Shown here: in pieces, positions 44,981 to 56,038 of the stretch
How positions within the stretch are numbered: position 1 is the first letter of the stretch
Layout of the letters: every line of letters starts with the position of its first letter
Source of the DNA: Muscardinus avellanarius
Taxonomy: Eukaryota > Chordata > Mammalia > Rodentia > Gliridae
Direction of reading: 5' to 3'
Assembly: GCA_963383645.1 (NCBI GenBank)
Contig: OY726559.1
Location: forward strand, 107,872,235-107,936,234
Length of the DNA stretch: 64,000 nucleotides
The notes under the pieces: model-generated
The model's input: only the letters and a program-made list of their open reading frames with translations
Database searches by the model: none
Told to the model about the DNA's origin: nothing
Program-made: the position numbers and the translations under genes

Positions 44981-45483
44981 TAAATGGTTTTGCAAGAAAT
45001 TCCACAGATCACATTTAAGTCTTATAATAATTTCAAGCCAGCAATAAAACTCTATGGGCCTATAATCGAAAGATACACCAAACCTAATCCTTATGAAAGA
45101 ACCTGTTTTAAATGCCTTAGAAGTTACAAGACATTGCAGGGGAGCAAACTTCTTACAAATGTTGGGTGGGATTGTCAGCGCTGGCCTTGGCCATCTGTCT
45201 TTTGGCCATGAAGGTGTCAGGAGCCTCCAGAATAGGCTGAAATATATTGTAGGTGGACAATATTTGTGAGGGTAGCAGCAATTAGGCTTAGGTGCTTGGG
45301 GGAAAAAAGACAGACTCACAGTCAACACAGCAGGACCTCATTCCCGAGGTTTCCAAATGCAGAAGAGTGAACATAACATGTTTGGCTTCATGGATACATC
45401 TATAGATAAGTGAGGACCATGCAGGACACCTCTCCTGCAGCGGCTTTGGCTCTTGCCACCCATCCAGGGCACCTCCTCCTTAC
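44981..45483. other. Intron 2 next to exon 2
   Basis: Unique sequence downstream of the exon 2 donor. Nothing recognised. Confidence 0.4.
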
Positions 45484-45697
45484 CTCCCTGCCTTGGTGAT
45501 GATCATTTCAGTCCCGATGTCATGGAACCTCTTCCAGAGGTCAGCGCACTGCAGCTCCACCTGGATCTCTTCCATGGAGGACACGGTGGCAGGCACAGGG
45601 CCTGCAGCTCCCGGGGCCAGGTCAGCGTGCGTGCTGAAGGAGCAGGAGGTGCGCTCGGTGAGCACCTCAGAGTCTGACCCTGTGCTCTGCTCCGAAT
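45484..45697 (-). CDS. TBX15: TBX15 exon 2 (N-terminal acidic/Ser region and T-box start)
   Basis: 214 bp. Acceptor TTGTTTATTTTGCAG; donor GTAAGG. The first two bases finish an Asp codon from exon 1 (outside). Then come [40 protein letters not shown] and [20 protein letters not shown], ending [10 protein letters not shown] plus two bases of Arg. [25 protein letters not shown] opens the T-box. In human TBX15 as recalled, residue 107 is the Met that starts the short (496-residue) isoform and is followed by Ser-Ser-Met. Here that codon (45582-45584) is GTG, Val, while the next Met (45573-45575) is kept. The internal ATG is not the main start of the gene. Confidence 0.97.
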
Positions 45698-45904
45698 CTG
45701 CAAAATAAACAAGCAGGCTTTAGGTGAGACGCTGCCCAGCTGCCTCCACCCCTGGCCCTACAAACTGGGGGCTGGCGGATGGTGGGGAGTAGGGAGAGCC
45801 TGAACAAAAGGGGACTTGAAGCTGGGAAGCTCCAGAGCCCAGCACTCAAGATATTTTATTTTATTTTATTTTATTATGGTTTGTTTTTGTGTTTTACGAC
45901 CTTC

Positions 45905-46090
45905 TTTCGGGTTTCAGGTTTCCAACGTGACGTCTGGCTTTTTAGTAAGCTTGAGCAACAGCTGAAGAAAATGGGTCTACAACAGGCAACACAGAGTACT
46001 AATGTCACCACACTGAAGCAAATGAGGCCAACCTGGGGTGACAACGTCAAGGCCAAACTAAAGGAAAATAACTACAGACGATATCGCTAA
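45905..46090 (+). other. Unrecognised 61-codon open segment
   Basis: The plus frame from TCGGGTTTCAG reads FQRDVWLFSKLEQQL, KKMGLQQATQSTNV and TTLKQMRPTWGDNVKAKLKE then NNYRRYR and stop. It is charged, hydrophilic and protein-like, and preceded by TTTCGGGTTTCAG, which could be a weak acceptor. I do not recognise the protein. It may be a retrocopy 3' end of an unidentified mRNA, or chance; no poly(A) tail or duplication was found. Confidence 0.25.
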
Positions 46091-46689
46091 GTCCAGGCAA
46101 CTCGGTGTCAATTGGTGGAGAAAAGACGCAATGCTGACCTCGTGTTCTTCCACCCACAGCCCTCGGTCACTGCTGCCGCAGTCAGGTATTTTAAACACAG
46201 CAGTCTTCCTCCGCTCACATATGCCCTGCTCATCAGAAGTAATGAAAAGTTGTTTGGGATCTTAAGAAACACTTTGTCACATATTTGACCAAATGGTTGT
46301 TCCTAAGAGTCTAATCAGGCCATTTTTTATGGGGGCGGTGGGGGCCTCTATTGTGAGACAAGAATATAAGCATATGGAAAAAGTTACTCCAGAAGGCGGC
46401 TGAGACAAAGGGAATAAATGAGTTCAGGAGACACCTTGATTGGTTTCTGACGTATGGGGGGGGGGGGTGATCCAAACAGGAAGGTGGGACTCAGAGCAAG
46501 CAAATAAAAAGCGGGCATGCTGGGCCAGATGGTCCCTTCCCGTGTCTTCTGTACTCAAGAGGAGAATTGGGGCCAGGGACACAGAGGCAGAAAGATGGAG
46601 AAGGCTGGAATCAGATTTACCAAAGAAGCTTCTGGAATTTTAAAAACTTACTTTTAGAAGCCTGATGTCAAGAATTATAAAGCCTGAGA

Positions 46690-46885
46690 TTTTTCCAAAT
46701 TCATATTTATATAATGATATAATATATTCATAATAATCTAATGTAATAAAATACTGCTAATATAATACTGAGACCTAATATAATATTCTAATTATTGTAG
46801 AATATTATATAGTAATTATATAATATTATATAGTTGTATTATATAATAAAATATAATTATATTAATCATAATCTAATATAATACT
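46690..46885. repeat. AT-rich low-complexity, palindromic
   Basis: Nearly pure A/T with recurring TAATATAAT and TATATAATATTATATA self-complementary segments. Confidence 0.85.
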
Positions 46886-47026
46886 GTTGGGTCAAATAAT
46901 ACTTCAAACCAAGCCAAAGGAACAGTTTTTCTAACAAACCCTTAACATGAAGGATTCTGAGTAGTCTCCCTATAAATAAATATTTATTTATAAAGGTTAG
47001 AAAAACTAGTAAAACTCTGATAAATC

Positions 47027-47222
47027 TTTCTTTCTTTCTTTCTTTTTTTCTTTCTTCCTGTACTGGGGATTGAACCCAGAGGCATATATCCTGAATCCTT
47101 TTTATTTTAAAGCAGTGCCTTGCTAAGTTTCTGAGAGTCTTTCTGAGTTGCTGATGACGGCCTCAAACCTTTGATCCTTCTGTCTCAGTTTCTCAAGTAC
47201 TGAGATTACAGGCATGCACCTT
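47027..47222 (-). repeat. B1-dID-type SINE
   Basis: (TTTC)n, TGTACTGGGGATTGAACCCA, GAGGCATATATCCTGAATCC, GATTACAGGCATGCACC. Confidence 0.92.
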
Positions 47223-48225
47223 TTAATTGACATGTAATAATTATACAAATTTGTGAGACATAGTGTTGATAATTATATATTTGCATACAATATGTAATGG
47301 TCAAATTAAATTAATTAGCATTTATGTCTCCTTAAACATGTATCATTTCTGTGTACTACATTCTTTTTTTAAAAAAGCTATTTTAGCTGATACATGAAGA
47401 CATAAAAATTGTATATATTAATGGGATAACATGCTATTCCAGTGTAATGTTTAAATCAGGTTAAAACTATCATTTATCATTACAGTTATCATTTCTTTAT
47501 GAAAAAAAACTTTCAAAATTCTTTAAACTTTTTTAAATGTCCAGTACATTATGGTTCTCTATAGTCAGCCAATCTGCAACAGCACCCCAGAACTTCTCTA
47601 CCTTAGTCCCACCAATCACCTTTCCCCATCTCTTCTTGCCCCTTCCCCCCAGTCTCTGGTAATCACCTCTGGAAGTTGAGTTCTATTCTTGACTTGTATA
47701 GGTTCAATAGTTTTAGTTTCCACATGAGTGAGAGCTCATGCAAATACTTATACTTTTTCAGTTACATCCATGTCATCAAACATAACAGACAGGATTTCAT
47801 TCCTTTTATGGCTGAATAGTACTCCATTGTATCTACGTACCACATTTTCATTAGTTGATGGATACCAGTTGTTCCCATTTCTTAACTATTTTAAATGAAC
47901 ATGGGATCTTTCTTCTACATACTGTTCTCTTTTCCTTTGGATATACACCCAGTAGCACGACTGTCAGATCATAGGATAATTTTGTTTTTAATTTACTTAT
48001 TTTCCATAACGGCTGTACTAATTTACATCCCCACTAACAGTGTTCAAGAATTCTCTCTTCTGCACATCTCTACCTACGCTAATCTTTTGTCTTTTTGATA
48101 ACTGAGGTAAGGTAATAAGTCACTGTGGTTTTCATTTAAACTTTCTTGATGACTAGTGACAGCATTTTTTCATAAACCTGCTGGCTATTGGGACATCTGC
48201 TTTTAAGAAGTGTCTACTTAAGTCT
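47223..48225 (-). mobile_element. Old L1M LINE 3' fragment
   Basis: Antisense L1 3'-UTR/ORF2 end landmarks in order: TGTAATGGTCAAATTAAATT, AACATGTATCATTTCTGTGT, CCTCTGGAAGTTGAGTTCTA, GTTTCCACATGAGTGAGAGC, TTATGGCTGAATAGTACTCC, ATATACACCCAGTAGCACGA, GGCTGTACTAATTTACATCC. No intact frame. Confidence 0.85.
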
Positions 48226-49384
48226 TTGACAAATGGCTGTTCAATTTTTTCAAGGGTCAGAACATCTTGGACCTCCATCCCCAACACTACTAAGATAGAA
48301 GAAGCTCAGGGCAAAATACTAGACCATCTTGCTGCCATTCTCAGCGATCTGCTTGGTGTTGCTAGACTTGTGAACAACACATCCCATGGTTCCTCCATTT
48401 TTCTTTCTTTCTTTCTAGCCCTGACTTGTTTCTCTCATAACCCTAAGCAACCTCTTGGGTAAGAGCCTCCCAAGCTTTGTTAGCGTTCACAGGGAACCAA
48501 GAGTCACATCTGTCTATCCTCCCCAATTCCCCCTCCATTTCTGGGCATATAGTCAGGTTACTTCAGAACTGATCCAAACTTTTAAATAAAGGAGGAGTTT
48601 CTAACTAAAAACTTTAGTTCACCGATAATCACTACTCCAGTCACTATCTTCATTAAAAAAAAAAAAAACTAAAGTTTTATAACTAGGTTCTACACGTTTA
48701 GACATGTAATTTTATGCCTTAGAACTAAACAGGAGCTTTTCTGGGTCTCCTTCAAACACAGGAAAGTACAACTACTTATCTAAGAACTACTGTTGAGACT
48801 AGTCTCCATTCCTCCCTGACTCTGCAGGCCTTACTGTGGCAGAGCTTTTGCATTATCTCCCACTCAACCAAATACAGTAATACAGATGCCAAAAGACATG
48901 GATTTCCAAATCCCTTTTAGCTTCTGTAATATCCCAAGAAATCCTAACTTAACATGAATTTTTCAAAAGCTTCTCAAAATAAAAATTTTTTAAAAAATAG
49001 CCTTAACCCATCTTTGAGAGCAAACAAAAAGGGCCTGTTTCTCCATCACGCACTGGAACGTACTGAACTGAACACTTTTAAGAGTTTCTTCCATCTCTGA
49101 GGACTTGAAGAATGTTAGAATTGTCTCCAATGCAAATGATACCCCATGGAAACCTCGATTAGAAGCATCTAATTGAAAACTTGGCAAGACAGGTTAAGTG
49201 GGGAAAAGAACTGGAGATCCATATGGGCATTGTCAGAGGAATTAAAGAAATAAGTGGATATTCTCTAAGGTTTTACAGTTTCGAGCAAACCAACCAATAA
49301 GCATCTAGGAGCATGTGGCCCTCGAGGAAGTACCAGGCAGATAATTAGAAACAGAACCCCAGACCCTGAGAAGTTTCCCAGTTA
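48226..49384. other. Intron, no recognisable feature
   Basis: Unique after the L1 end. A 78-codon plus frame (48226-48462) and a 65-codon minus frame (48990-49187) have no recognised family. Confidence 0.4.
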
Positions 49385-49510
49385 GCATTGATTAATTATG
49401 TGTTTGTTGACTGCTTACTATGTGCCCAGCACTGTGCCAGGTTATGAGAAATACCAAGTGTACAAAGAGACCCTTCTTTAAGGTATTTACATTAGAGAAG
49501 ACTTGGATGC
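49385..49510 (-). repeat. L2 LINE 3'-end relic
   Basis: GTTGACTGCTTACTATGTGC, CCAGCACTGTGCCAGG, ACCCTTCTTTAAGGTATTTA: antisense L2 terminus. Confidence 0.65.
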
Positions 49511-50492
49511 ATTCATAATTAGTGACCGATACAAATAACTACTACACAGCTTTCTACACATCTATTTATATGTCTCATAGAAATCTAGGAGGGATCTGAG
49601 AGGGCTGGAACAGTCCTGGGGAACCTGTGGTTAGTAAGAGAAAAAAATATACAAGTGTACGAAGGTACAGGTAGTATTTACCCATAAAGAGAATTTTCAG
49701 ACACAGATATTTGTGTCCCGAAATACTCTGACTCCTAGAATCTCATTCTCTCATAAAACAGAGCCCAGTGATGTCTACCACAGACGTGTGCAGTCACGTG
49801 AAAGCACCATGCCATGTTCCATTCTTTGTTTCCTAGATATCATAATTTGGAATTAAAACTAATGTCATATTAGGTACGATTTTTAAAAGCATCTAGAGAA
49901 GTTAAGACCACCTGTGAGGTAAGCTACCCTTAAGAAAGTAAACTCAGAGTCAAAATCAATAGCCTTGGTAAAAACAAAAGTTTAATCCTTTGTGGAAATA
50001 CATGTCTAAATCATAATCATATAAAATGCTGAGGCTAAGCAGATCAATAATTTTAGCTACTAATCAGAATGTATGAGCAGGTTGTCTAAGTGATAAATAT
50101 AAGAAACATAGCATCGGTTGTTTTAATCAAGTCCTAGTCTCCATTTGAAAACATAATTGGTCCCTTACAGGTTGGAAACCACATCAGTGTCTTAGAGCGC
50201 TTTTACTTTTGGTAATTTGTGACTTCCCTTCCTCAGAAAATCATCATTTGGAATTTATGGAAATGACTCAGAAAGATTTTTTGGCTATTAGATGCCTCTT
50301 ATAAATAGTATTTCAACAAGTTAAGTGTCAGTAATTGAGGAACATATAAATGAAACGTTTCACTTAACCAAGGACGTTAAAGAGAAGCTTGGGAAGCCTG
50401 TGTTGAGCCAGTCACATTTTGTAATTTCCTACTTCAAACCAACACATCTATTTCTATCCCTGGAGGAAAAAAAATCCTTTAAAAAGAGGTTC
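49511..50492. other. Intron, no recognisable feature
   Basis: Unique AT-rich sequence. Nothing recognised. Confidence 0.45.
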
Positions 50493-50716
50493 TAGAGCTG
50501 GGCGCATGCTTGTAATTCCAGCATTTGGGAGATTTGGGAGGCTGACACAGAAGGATCTGGGTTTGTGGACAACCTCAAATACTTAGTGAGGTCCTTTGCA
50601 ATTCAGTGAGACCCTGTTTAAAAATAAAGGATAAAAAAATAGGGCTGGGGATGTAGCTCAGAGGCTCAGAGGTAGAATGTCCCTGGGTTCCATTCCTAGT
50701 ACCACAAAAAAAATTC
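50493..50716 (+). repeat. B1-dID-type SINE
   Basis: GAGCTGGGCGCATGCTTGTA, a small duplication (GGGAGATTTGGGAGG), GGGCTGGGGATGTAGCTCAG with GAGGCTCA repeated, CCATTCCTAGTACCAC. Confidence 0.92.
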
Positions 50717-50845
50717 TAGCCATTAGTTCACAGTACCACTTACTTTCTATCTCTAACCTATATCACCTGGATAAAGTGAACACGACAACATGAAATTCCT
50801 GTGGTTAGTTGAGTTTATTCAAAAATGGTAGCCATAAGCCCATTA

Positions 50846-51069
50846 GCTGAGCATGGTGGCGCACACTTGTAATCCCAGTACTTGGGAGGCTGAGACAGGA
50901 GGATCCCAGGTTCCAGTCAGCCTCAACTACTTAGTGAGGCCCTCTGCAACTTAGTGAGACCCTGTTTCAAAATAAAGAATAAAAAATAGGACTGGGAGTG
51001 TATCACAGAGGTAGAATGCCCCTGGGTTCCATTTCCAGTACCGCAAAAAAAAAATAAATAAATAAAGAA
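50846..51069 (+). repeat. B1-dID-type SINE with AAAT tail
   Basis: AGCTGAGCATGGTGGCGCAC, GGACTGGGAGTGTATCACAG, CCATTTCCAGTACCGC. Confidence 0.93.
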
Positions 51070-51847
51070 TGGTAGCCACTAATCAAGTAGTTTTTTCATT
51101 TACCATATATATAATATATCCTCCTAACTGATGATGTAGAAAGAATATATTTTATATCTATTTTGTAAATAAAGAACTTGAAATCAAGAGAGATTAAAAC
51201 CCAGCATAGTACTACATAGGTCTTCTGCCTCCTAATTAAATGATCACAACTCCCTAAGATCATACTGGGCTCAAGCTTGGCTCAGGTTGCCAGGAATTCT
51301 GTAATACTCTAGACACTTCGAACCATTCCCACAACTGAAATGGTTTAAACACATTTGATGTTGACCGTGTCACATAACTATTCTGGTCCCCAGTCTCCTT
51401 AATCTTCATTAGCACAGCCCATGCACATTTAATTAGAGGTGCTGTAAAGTTCCTTTTAACTCTAATGTTTAATGGGTGGCTTAGGAGTGCAGTTTAGAGA
51501 CCACCAAGCCTAGCAGCAAGCCAACCACAAAAAGTCTATTTGGTTGCCATAAATAGAAAATGCCAAAAATTGTGTATGTTTTGATTTTAATGATCACTTA
51601 TTATCAAAATTAGGCATTATTAAAACATTTTACAATCAGCCAAGTGATTTGTCTCTGTGCTCAATCAATAATTTTTAAGACTCATTCATTACACAATGAA
51701 CAAAGCACTTTTATCCATATGGCTCTGCTACTCACCGGCAAGGAGACCCTTGTGGGCCTCTTGGGTTCACTGGCCTTCAGTGTCCTCATCTCTATTCTTA
51801 GGGACTGAGAATCTAAGATGTAATCCTGCTTTAAAAATCATACTTGT
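51070..51847. other. Intron, no recognisable feature
   Basis: Unique AT-rich sequence. Nothing recognised. Confidence 0.45.
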
Positions 51848-52062
51848 GCTGGATATGGTGGCACACACCTGTAAACCTAGTATTTGGAAGGCTGAGACAG
51901 AAGGATCACAGGTTCAAGGCCAACCTGAGCAACTTAGTGAGACCCTCACCAACTCACTGAGACACTGTTTTGAAGTTAAAAAAAATGGTAATAATAATAT
52001 GAGATTCAGGGAATAGCTCAGAGGTATAATATCCCTGGGTTTAATCTCCTGTACCACAAAAA
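51848..52062 (+). repeat. B1-dID-type SINE, diverged
   Basis: TGCTGGATATGGTGGCACAC, AGAAGGATCACAGGTTCAAG, CAGGGAATAGCTCAGAGGTA, TTTAATCTCCTGTACCAC. Confidence 0.9.
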
Positions 52063-52095
52063 CATATTATGTCTTTATAATAAAAAATCTAATAA

Positions 52096-52290
52096 TAGCC
52101 AGGTGTGGTGGTGCATGCTTGTAATCCCAGTGCTTGGGAGGCAGAGACAGGAGGATCACACAGGTTTGAAGCCAGCCTCCGCTATTTAGTGAGACCCTGT
52201 TTCCAAATAAATTATGAAATAGGGCTGGGGGTGTAGCTCAGAGGTAGAAAAGCCCCAGGGTTCCACCCTCCAGTACCACAAAAAAAAATC
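52096..52290 (+). repeat. B1-dID-type SINE
   Basis: TAGCCAGGTGTGGTGGTGCA, CACAGGTTTGAAGCCAGCCT, GGGCTGGGGGTGTAGCTCAG, CCACCCTCCAGTACCAC. Confidence 0.93.
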
Positions 52291-52371
52291 TAATGATTTT
52301 GTGGATAACAATGTTATAGACTTTGGACACTGAGATGAATATGAGCTCATAAGAACCATACCAAAGAGTTA

Positions 52372-52500
52372 ATGAGTAATATTTATTGAGATTTTACTAT
52401 GTGCCAGGCACTCTGTTAAGATTTTAGATGTACAGAACATCATTTAGTTTAAAAAAGAAACCTGCAATATTATTATTATCTCCATGTTATATATTATTGA
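52372..52500 (-). repeat. MIR SINE relic
   Basis: AATATTTATTGAGATTTTAC, TATGTGCCAGGCACTCTGTT, TATTATTATCTCCATGTTAT. Confidence 0.7.
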
Positions 52501-53368
52501 TGCTTATCTTTAGATTATATCAGTTCCACTGCCTAAGGACTCCAAGAACTTGGGACTCCATTAAATTCCATTTTTATTTCACCAAATATTCTGCTTTCTG
52601 TAGATTGGGTCAAATAACAAATAAATCAACAAAGGCAAATAAACCAGGCGCTTGCTTAAGGGGCTCACAGTCTGGTAATAAGGACATACATACTGTTAAA
52701 GATTTACTATACTAGGCATTCTAACGAAAGTAAAAAAGTATGAAGGAGTTTTAAAAAGGGAGCCAGTCAACAGCAAGAGAATTGGGATGACTTCAAGAGG
52801 TAACCCTTAACTATGAACTTGAAATATAAGCTCAGTATCAACAGGCAAAGAAATGACGGGAAAAGAATCTCAGGCACTAGCAACAGCATCAATAAGGACT
52901 TGGCAGTTTTTAGAGAACGGTAAGCAAACTGGTATGGCCAAAGTTTAAGAGTATGTAGGGAAGAGGGACCGTAGTATAAGAGATCAAGGGGAGACATCAG
53001 GTTCAATTCAACTAAACAACTGTTTAACATTTAGCAGGTACTAGTCACTCTTTTTTACTCTAGAGACATCAGAGAACAAACAATTTCTGGCAACTTCCTG
53101 AAGTTTGGAAGATCTTGGGTGTAGAAAACAGCATTTAGACTCAATTATCTCCCTACTGACAGTGCCGATGGTCATGTCTGGCTTGCCACATCCACTGTGT
53201 GAGAGACGAAGCAAGCCCAGCATCCATGTGGAAGGCGGGTGAGAGAAGACAACTCTAGATGTTAAAGGTTTTGAGATGAGGTACACATGGCCACTTCTTG
53301 AGGACGGCACATTAACTGTCACATTTTTCCCCAAGGGGAAAAAATAGTTTGGACAATTACAGGAAAAA
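52501..53368. other. Intron, possible L2 traces
   Basis: 52645-52760 (GGGGCTCACAGTCTGGTAAT) and 53015-53075 (AACATTTAGCAGGTACTAGT) are weakly L2-like. Nothing else recognised. Confidence 0.4.
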
Positions 53369-53388
53369 ATCCAACCAAGATGTTAATT
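53369..53388. repeat. Target-site duplication (copy 1) of 7SK retrocopy
   Basis: ATCCAACCAAGATGTTAATT matches 53741-53760 with one mismatch. The first few bases may be chance overlap with the 7SK start. Confidence 0.85.
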
Positions 53389-53415
53389 ATTTTATTTTTT
53401 TAATTTTTATTTTTT

Positions 53416-53744
53416 AGAAAGGCAGACTGCCACGTGCAGCACCTCACTGGGATGTGTCTGGAGTCTTGGAAGCTTGACTACCCTATGTTCTCCTACAAAT
53501 GGACCTTGAGAGCTTGTTTGGAGGTTCTAGCAGGGGAGTGTAGCTATTCCTATCCCTTGACCGAAGACCAGTCCTCCCCTATTCGGGGAAGGTCCTCCTC
53601 TTCGACCAAGCGCACAGCTTCGGGAGGAACGCACATGGAGCGGTGAGGGAGGAAGGGGACACCCGCCTAGCCAGCCAGATCAGCGGAATCAACCCTGGCG
53701 ATCAATGGGGTGACAGATGTCGCAGACAGATCGCCCTCACATCC
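53416..53744 (-). pseudogene. 7SK snRNA retropseudogene, full length
   Basis: On the minus strand it begins GGATGTGAGGGCGATCTG and runs through GCGACATCTGTCACCCCATT, GGCTAGGCGGGTGTCC, GCTAGAACCTCCAAACAAGC, GTCAAGCTTCCAAGACTCC to GGCAGTCTGCCTTTCT. That is the whole ~330-nt 7SK RNA, the scaffold that holds P-TEFb with HEXIM and LARP7. It then has an A-rich tail (AAAAAATAAAAATTAAAAAA) and flanking target duplications, so it is an L1-mobilised copy. It carries scattered substitutions and lacks the external Pol III promoter (no TATA/PSE is seen beyond 53760), so it is not expected to be expressed as 7SK. Confidence 0.95.
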
Positions 53745-53760
53745 AACCCAGATGTTAATT
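53741..53760. repeat. Target-site duplication (copy 2) of 7SK retrocopy
   Basis: ATCCAACCCAGATGTTAATT, directly beyond the 7SK 5' end. Confidence 0.85.
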
Positions 53761-54608
53761 GACATTTTATCTGATTTCTTTTTTCTGCCAAGTGCTCATG
53801 CATGACCACACTGAGTGGTACTTCCTATATGATAGTGGTAGGACAACCATTTCTTGAACTAGTTCCTAGGTTACAGAGTTTCTAAACCCAATATTCTATA
53901 GCCCACTCATATCAAGGCAGACCTTAGAATCGTATTCCCAGGCAGAACTCTGGGTATCAGGTATAGGTGAACTCTTATTTCCAGAAGAGTTCTACAGTGG
54001 AAATTAGTTCTGGACTGTCAGATTTGATCAGCTAGCCTAGTGAAAGCGGGTGATGAAACTTTTCATAGAGTACTTCTAAATATGGCTGAAGCAGAGCATT
54101 TGGCACTGACCTGAGTACGAACTGAGCCCAAATTTGATACTCAGACCAGAGCTTCAAGGGAATGAACTATAACCCAGGTGGGATTAAACTAAAATTGTGA
54201 TGATGGCAAACACTGAGCCAAACCTGTTAGATATAATGAAATGGAGTCTTTGAGCTCTCTGTGCCCTCCAAGTGCTATTTGGGAGAAGAGGGCAGGAAAC
54301 CTGAGGCCAGCCATTTCCGTGCCAATAAGCCAATTAAGGAGACTAAGAGCTCATATCTTTTCAGCTGCCTAAAGCCCTCTGCACCTAGCGACCAGCACCT
54401 CTCTCAGTGACACTCAGAACCACAGCAAGGACTCGAAGTCACCCCTGAGATCTAAGCCTTTGAAAGAGGCTTTGCAAAGAAGTGAAGCTGTTATTATTTC
54501 TTATCTATGTCTGGTTGGGCAGGCAAAGGCTCACTGCCATTAAAGGTTCAGCCTCTTGTGTCCCAGCATGCTTGAGGGTAGAGGCAAAAAAAAAAAAAAA
54601 GGAAGAAA
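53761..54608. other. Intron, no recognisable feature
   Basis: Unique sequence ending in an A16 run at about 54585-54600. Nothing recognised. Confidence 0.45.
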
Positions 54609-54895
54609 ATGGAGCTAGACGGGATGGTACACGGTACTCCTAGTACTGGGGAGGCTGAGACAGGATCATCTCAGGTTTAAGGAAAGAGCTCAACAACTTA
54701 GTAAAACCCTCAGAAACTTAGTGAGACCCTGTTTCAAAATTTAAAAAATTAAAATAAAGCTGAAGGTGTAACTCAGAGTTTGTAGAATGCCCCTGATTTC
54801 AATCCAGTACAAAAAAAAAAAAGAAAGAAAAAAGAAGAGGAAAGGAAAGAGAAAGAAAAAAAGGAAGGAAAGAAAGGAAGAAAGAGGAAAAGATA
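54609..54895 (+). repeat. B1-dID-type SINE with long GAAA tail
   Basis: AATGGAGCTAGACGGGATGG, TACTGGGGAGGCTGAGACAG, AAGCTGAAGGTGTAACTCAG, then ~80 bases of A/GAAA/GGAA tail. Confidence 0.9.
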
Positions 54896-55112
54896 CAATA
54901 GACACTACACATGGCACTTTCCATGTATCCTCTCATATAATTTTTCCAGAAACCCTATGTAGTAGGCACTATTGCAGTCATTTTGCAAGTGAGGAGACTG
55001 AGCCTTGTCATGACGAAGAGACTTTCCTCACACTGTATGACCAGGAGGTGTCAGAGCAGGGTGCGAGTCAGCCTGACGTCAGCATTGATGTTCTTTCCAC
55101 TATATACTAGTG
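54896..55112 (-). repeat. MIR SINE relic
   Basis: TCCTCTCATATAATTTTTCC, TATGTAGTAGGCACTATTGC, TTTTGCAAGTGAGGAGACTG, GGTGCGAGTCAGCCTGACG. Confidence 0.72.
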
Positions 55113-55805
55113 CCCATTTTCAGAGATGGAACTGCAGATCTGTGCACTTCCAGGCTGCTCTGTCTGAAGATAGCTCCATGGAAACTAGAACATTGTCAGG
55201 TCTTTGGGGAGAGGAGAAATAGAAACCAAGGTCAGATGAGAATTCTTCACAGCAGCAGGGCAGTTATGTCTGCAAAGTCTCTTCACCAACTTAACATTAT
55301 ATAATAACTACAAGGATGAAAGGCCTCTTTTGTTGCATTTCACTTCTTATCCCCAGTCCCACCTGGGTAAAATATCCAAATGTAACAGTAGCCAAAGGTC
55401 ACTGTCAATGTTGAATCACCTTTTTCTTTAGCCTAGGCCAATCAGCTAAACAATGTTAGAAGACAGTACTTACAGGATGTTTGGGCCTTGAAAAATGTTT
55501 AATAATATCACTGAAATACAGGACAAAGCAGCTGAAGTAATTCCTACTGGTGCAAAATTCTTTTTATTTAGGCTTAACTCAGATCAGAGTTCAGGGCCCA
55601 AAAGTTTTTGATAGTCTTAAGTGGGTATCTATACTTGAGGAGAACTCAGCTGTCTCAGCTGACAGAACTAGTACTGTCTGTGAAAGTATTTTCCAAACAG
55701 AAAAAGTGTTAAATTAACACATACGATTCTATGCCGATAGAAGGGAAAGAGAGAAATATGAATCCTAGGTGTTCTAAAACAGTCTTAAAGTCTTAATTCT
55801 AAATA
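55113..55805. other. Intron, no recognisable feature
   Basis: Unique sequence. Nothing recognised. Confidence 0.45.
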
Positions 55806-56038
55806 TATATTTTTTTCTTTTCCTTTCTTTTTTTCTTTTTTTTTTTTTTTTTTTTTGGTGGTACTGGGGTTCCTGAAAGCCCTTGTACCTCCGGGCTACA
55901 CTCCCAGACCTATTTTATATTTTTTATTTGGGAACAGGGTCTCTTGAGCCAGCGCGGCTGGCTTCAAACCTGCGCGATCCTCCTGTCTCTGCCTCCCAAG
56001 AGCGGGATTACAAGCGTGCGCCACCATGCCCGGCTATT
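55806..56038 (-). repeat. B1-dID SINE, CpG-rich short subfamily
   Basis: T-rich tail, GGTGGTACTGGGGTTCCTGA, CTCTTGAGCCAGCGCGGCTG, CCTGCGCGATCCTCCTGTCT, AAGCGTGCGCCACCATGCCC. Many intact CpGs suggest a recent insertion. Confidence 0.94.

Larger units (their letters stand above)
45698..47026. other. Intron 1 next to exon 2
   Basis: Holds a (TTTTA)n run at 45850-45876, an unrecognised short open frame ending at 46090, a G12 run at 46456-46467 and an AT-rich palindromic stretch 46690-46885. No exon-1 candidate. Confidence 0.45.

Noticed and set aside
44816..45328. 170-codon minus-strand frame
   Set aside because: It is antisense to the L1 3' UTR and unique intron. The pyrimidine-rich complement of the L1 G-rich tract lacks stops. 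No recognisable domain.
53416..53744. Functional 7SK gene
   Set aside because: A-tail, target-site duplications, substitutions and absence of a Pol III external promoter mark it as a retrocopy.
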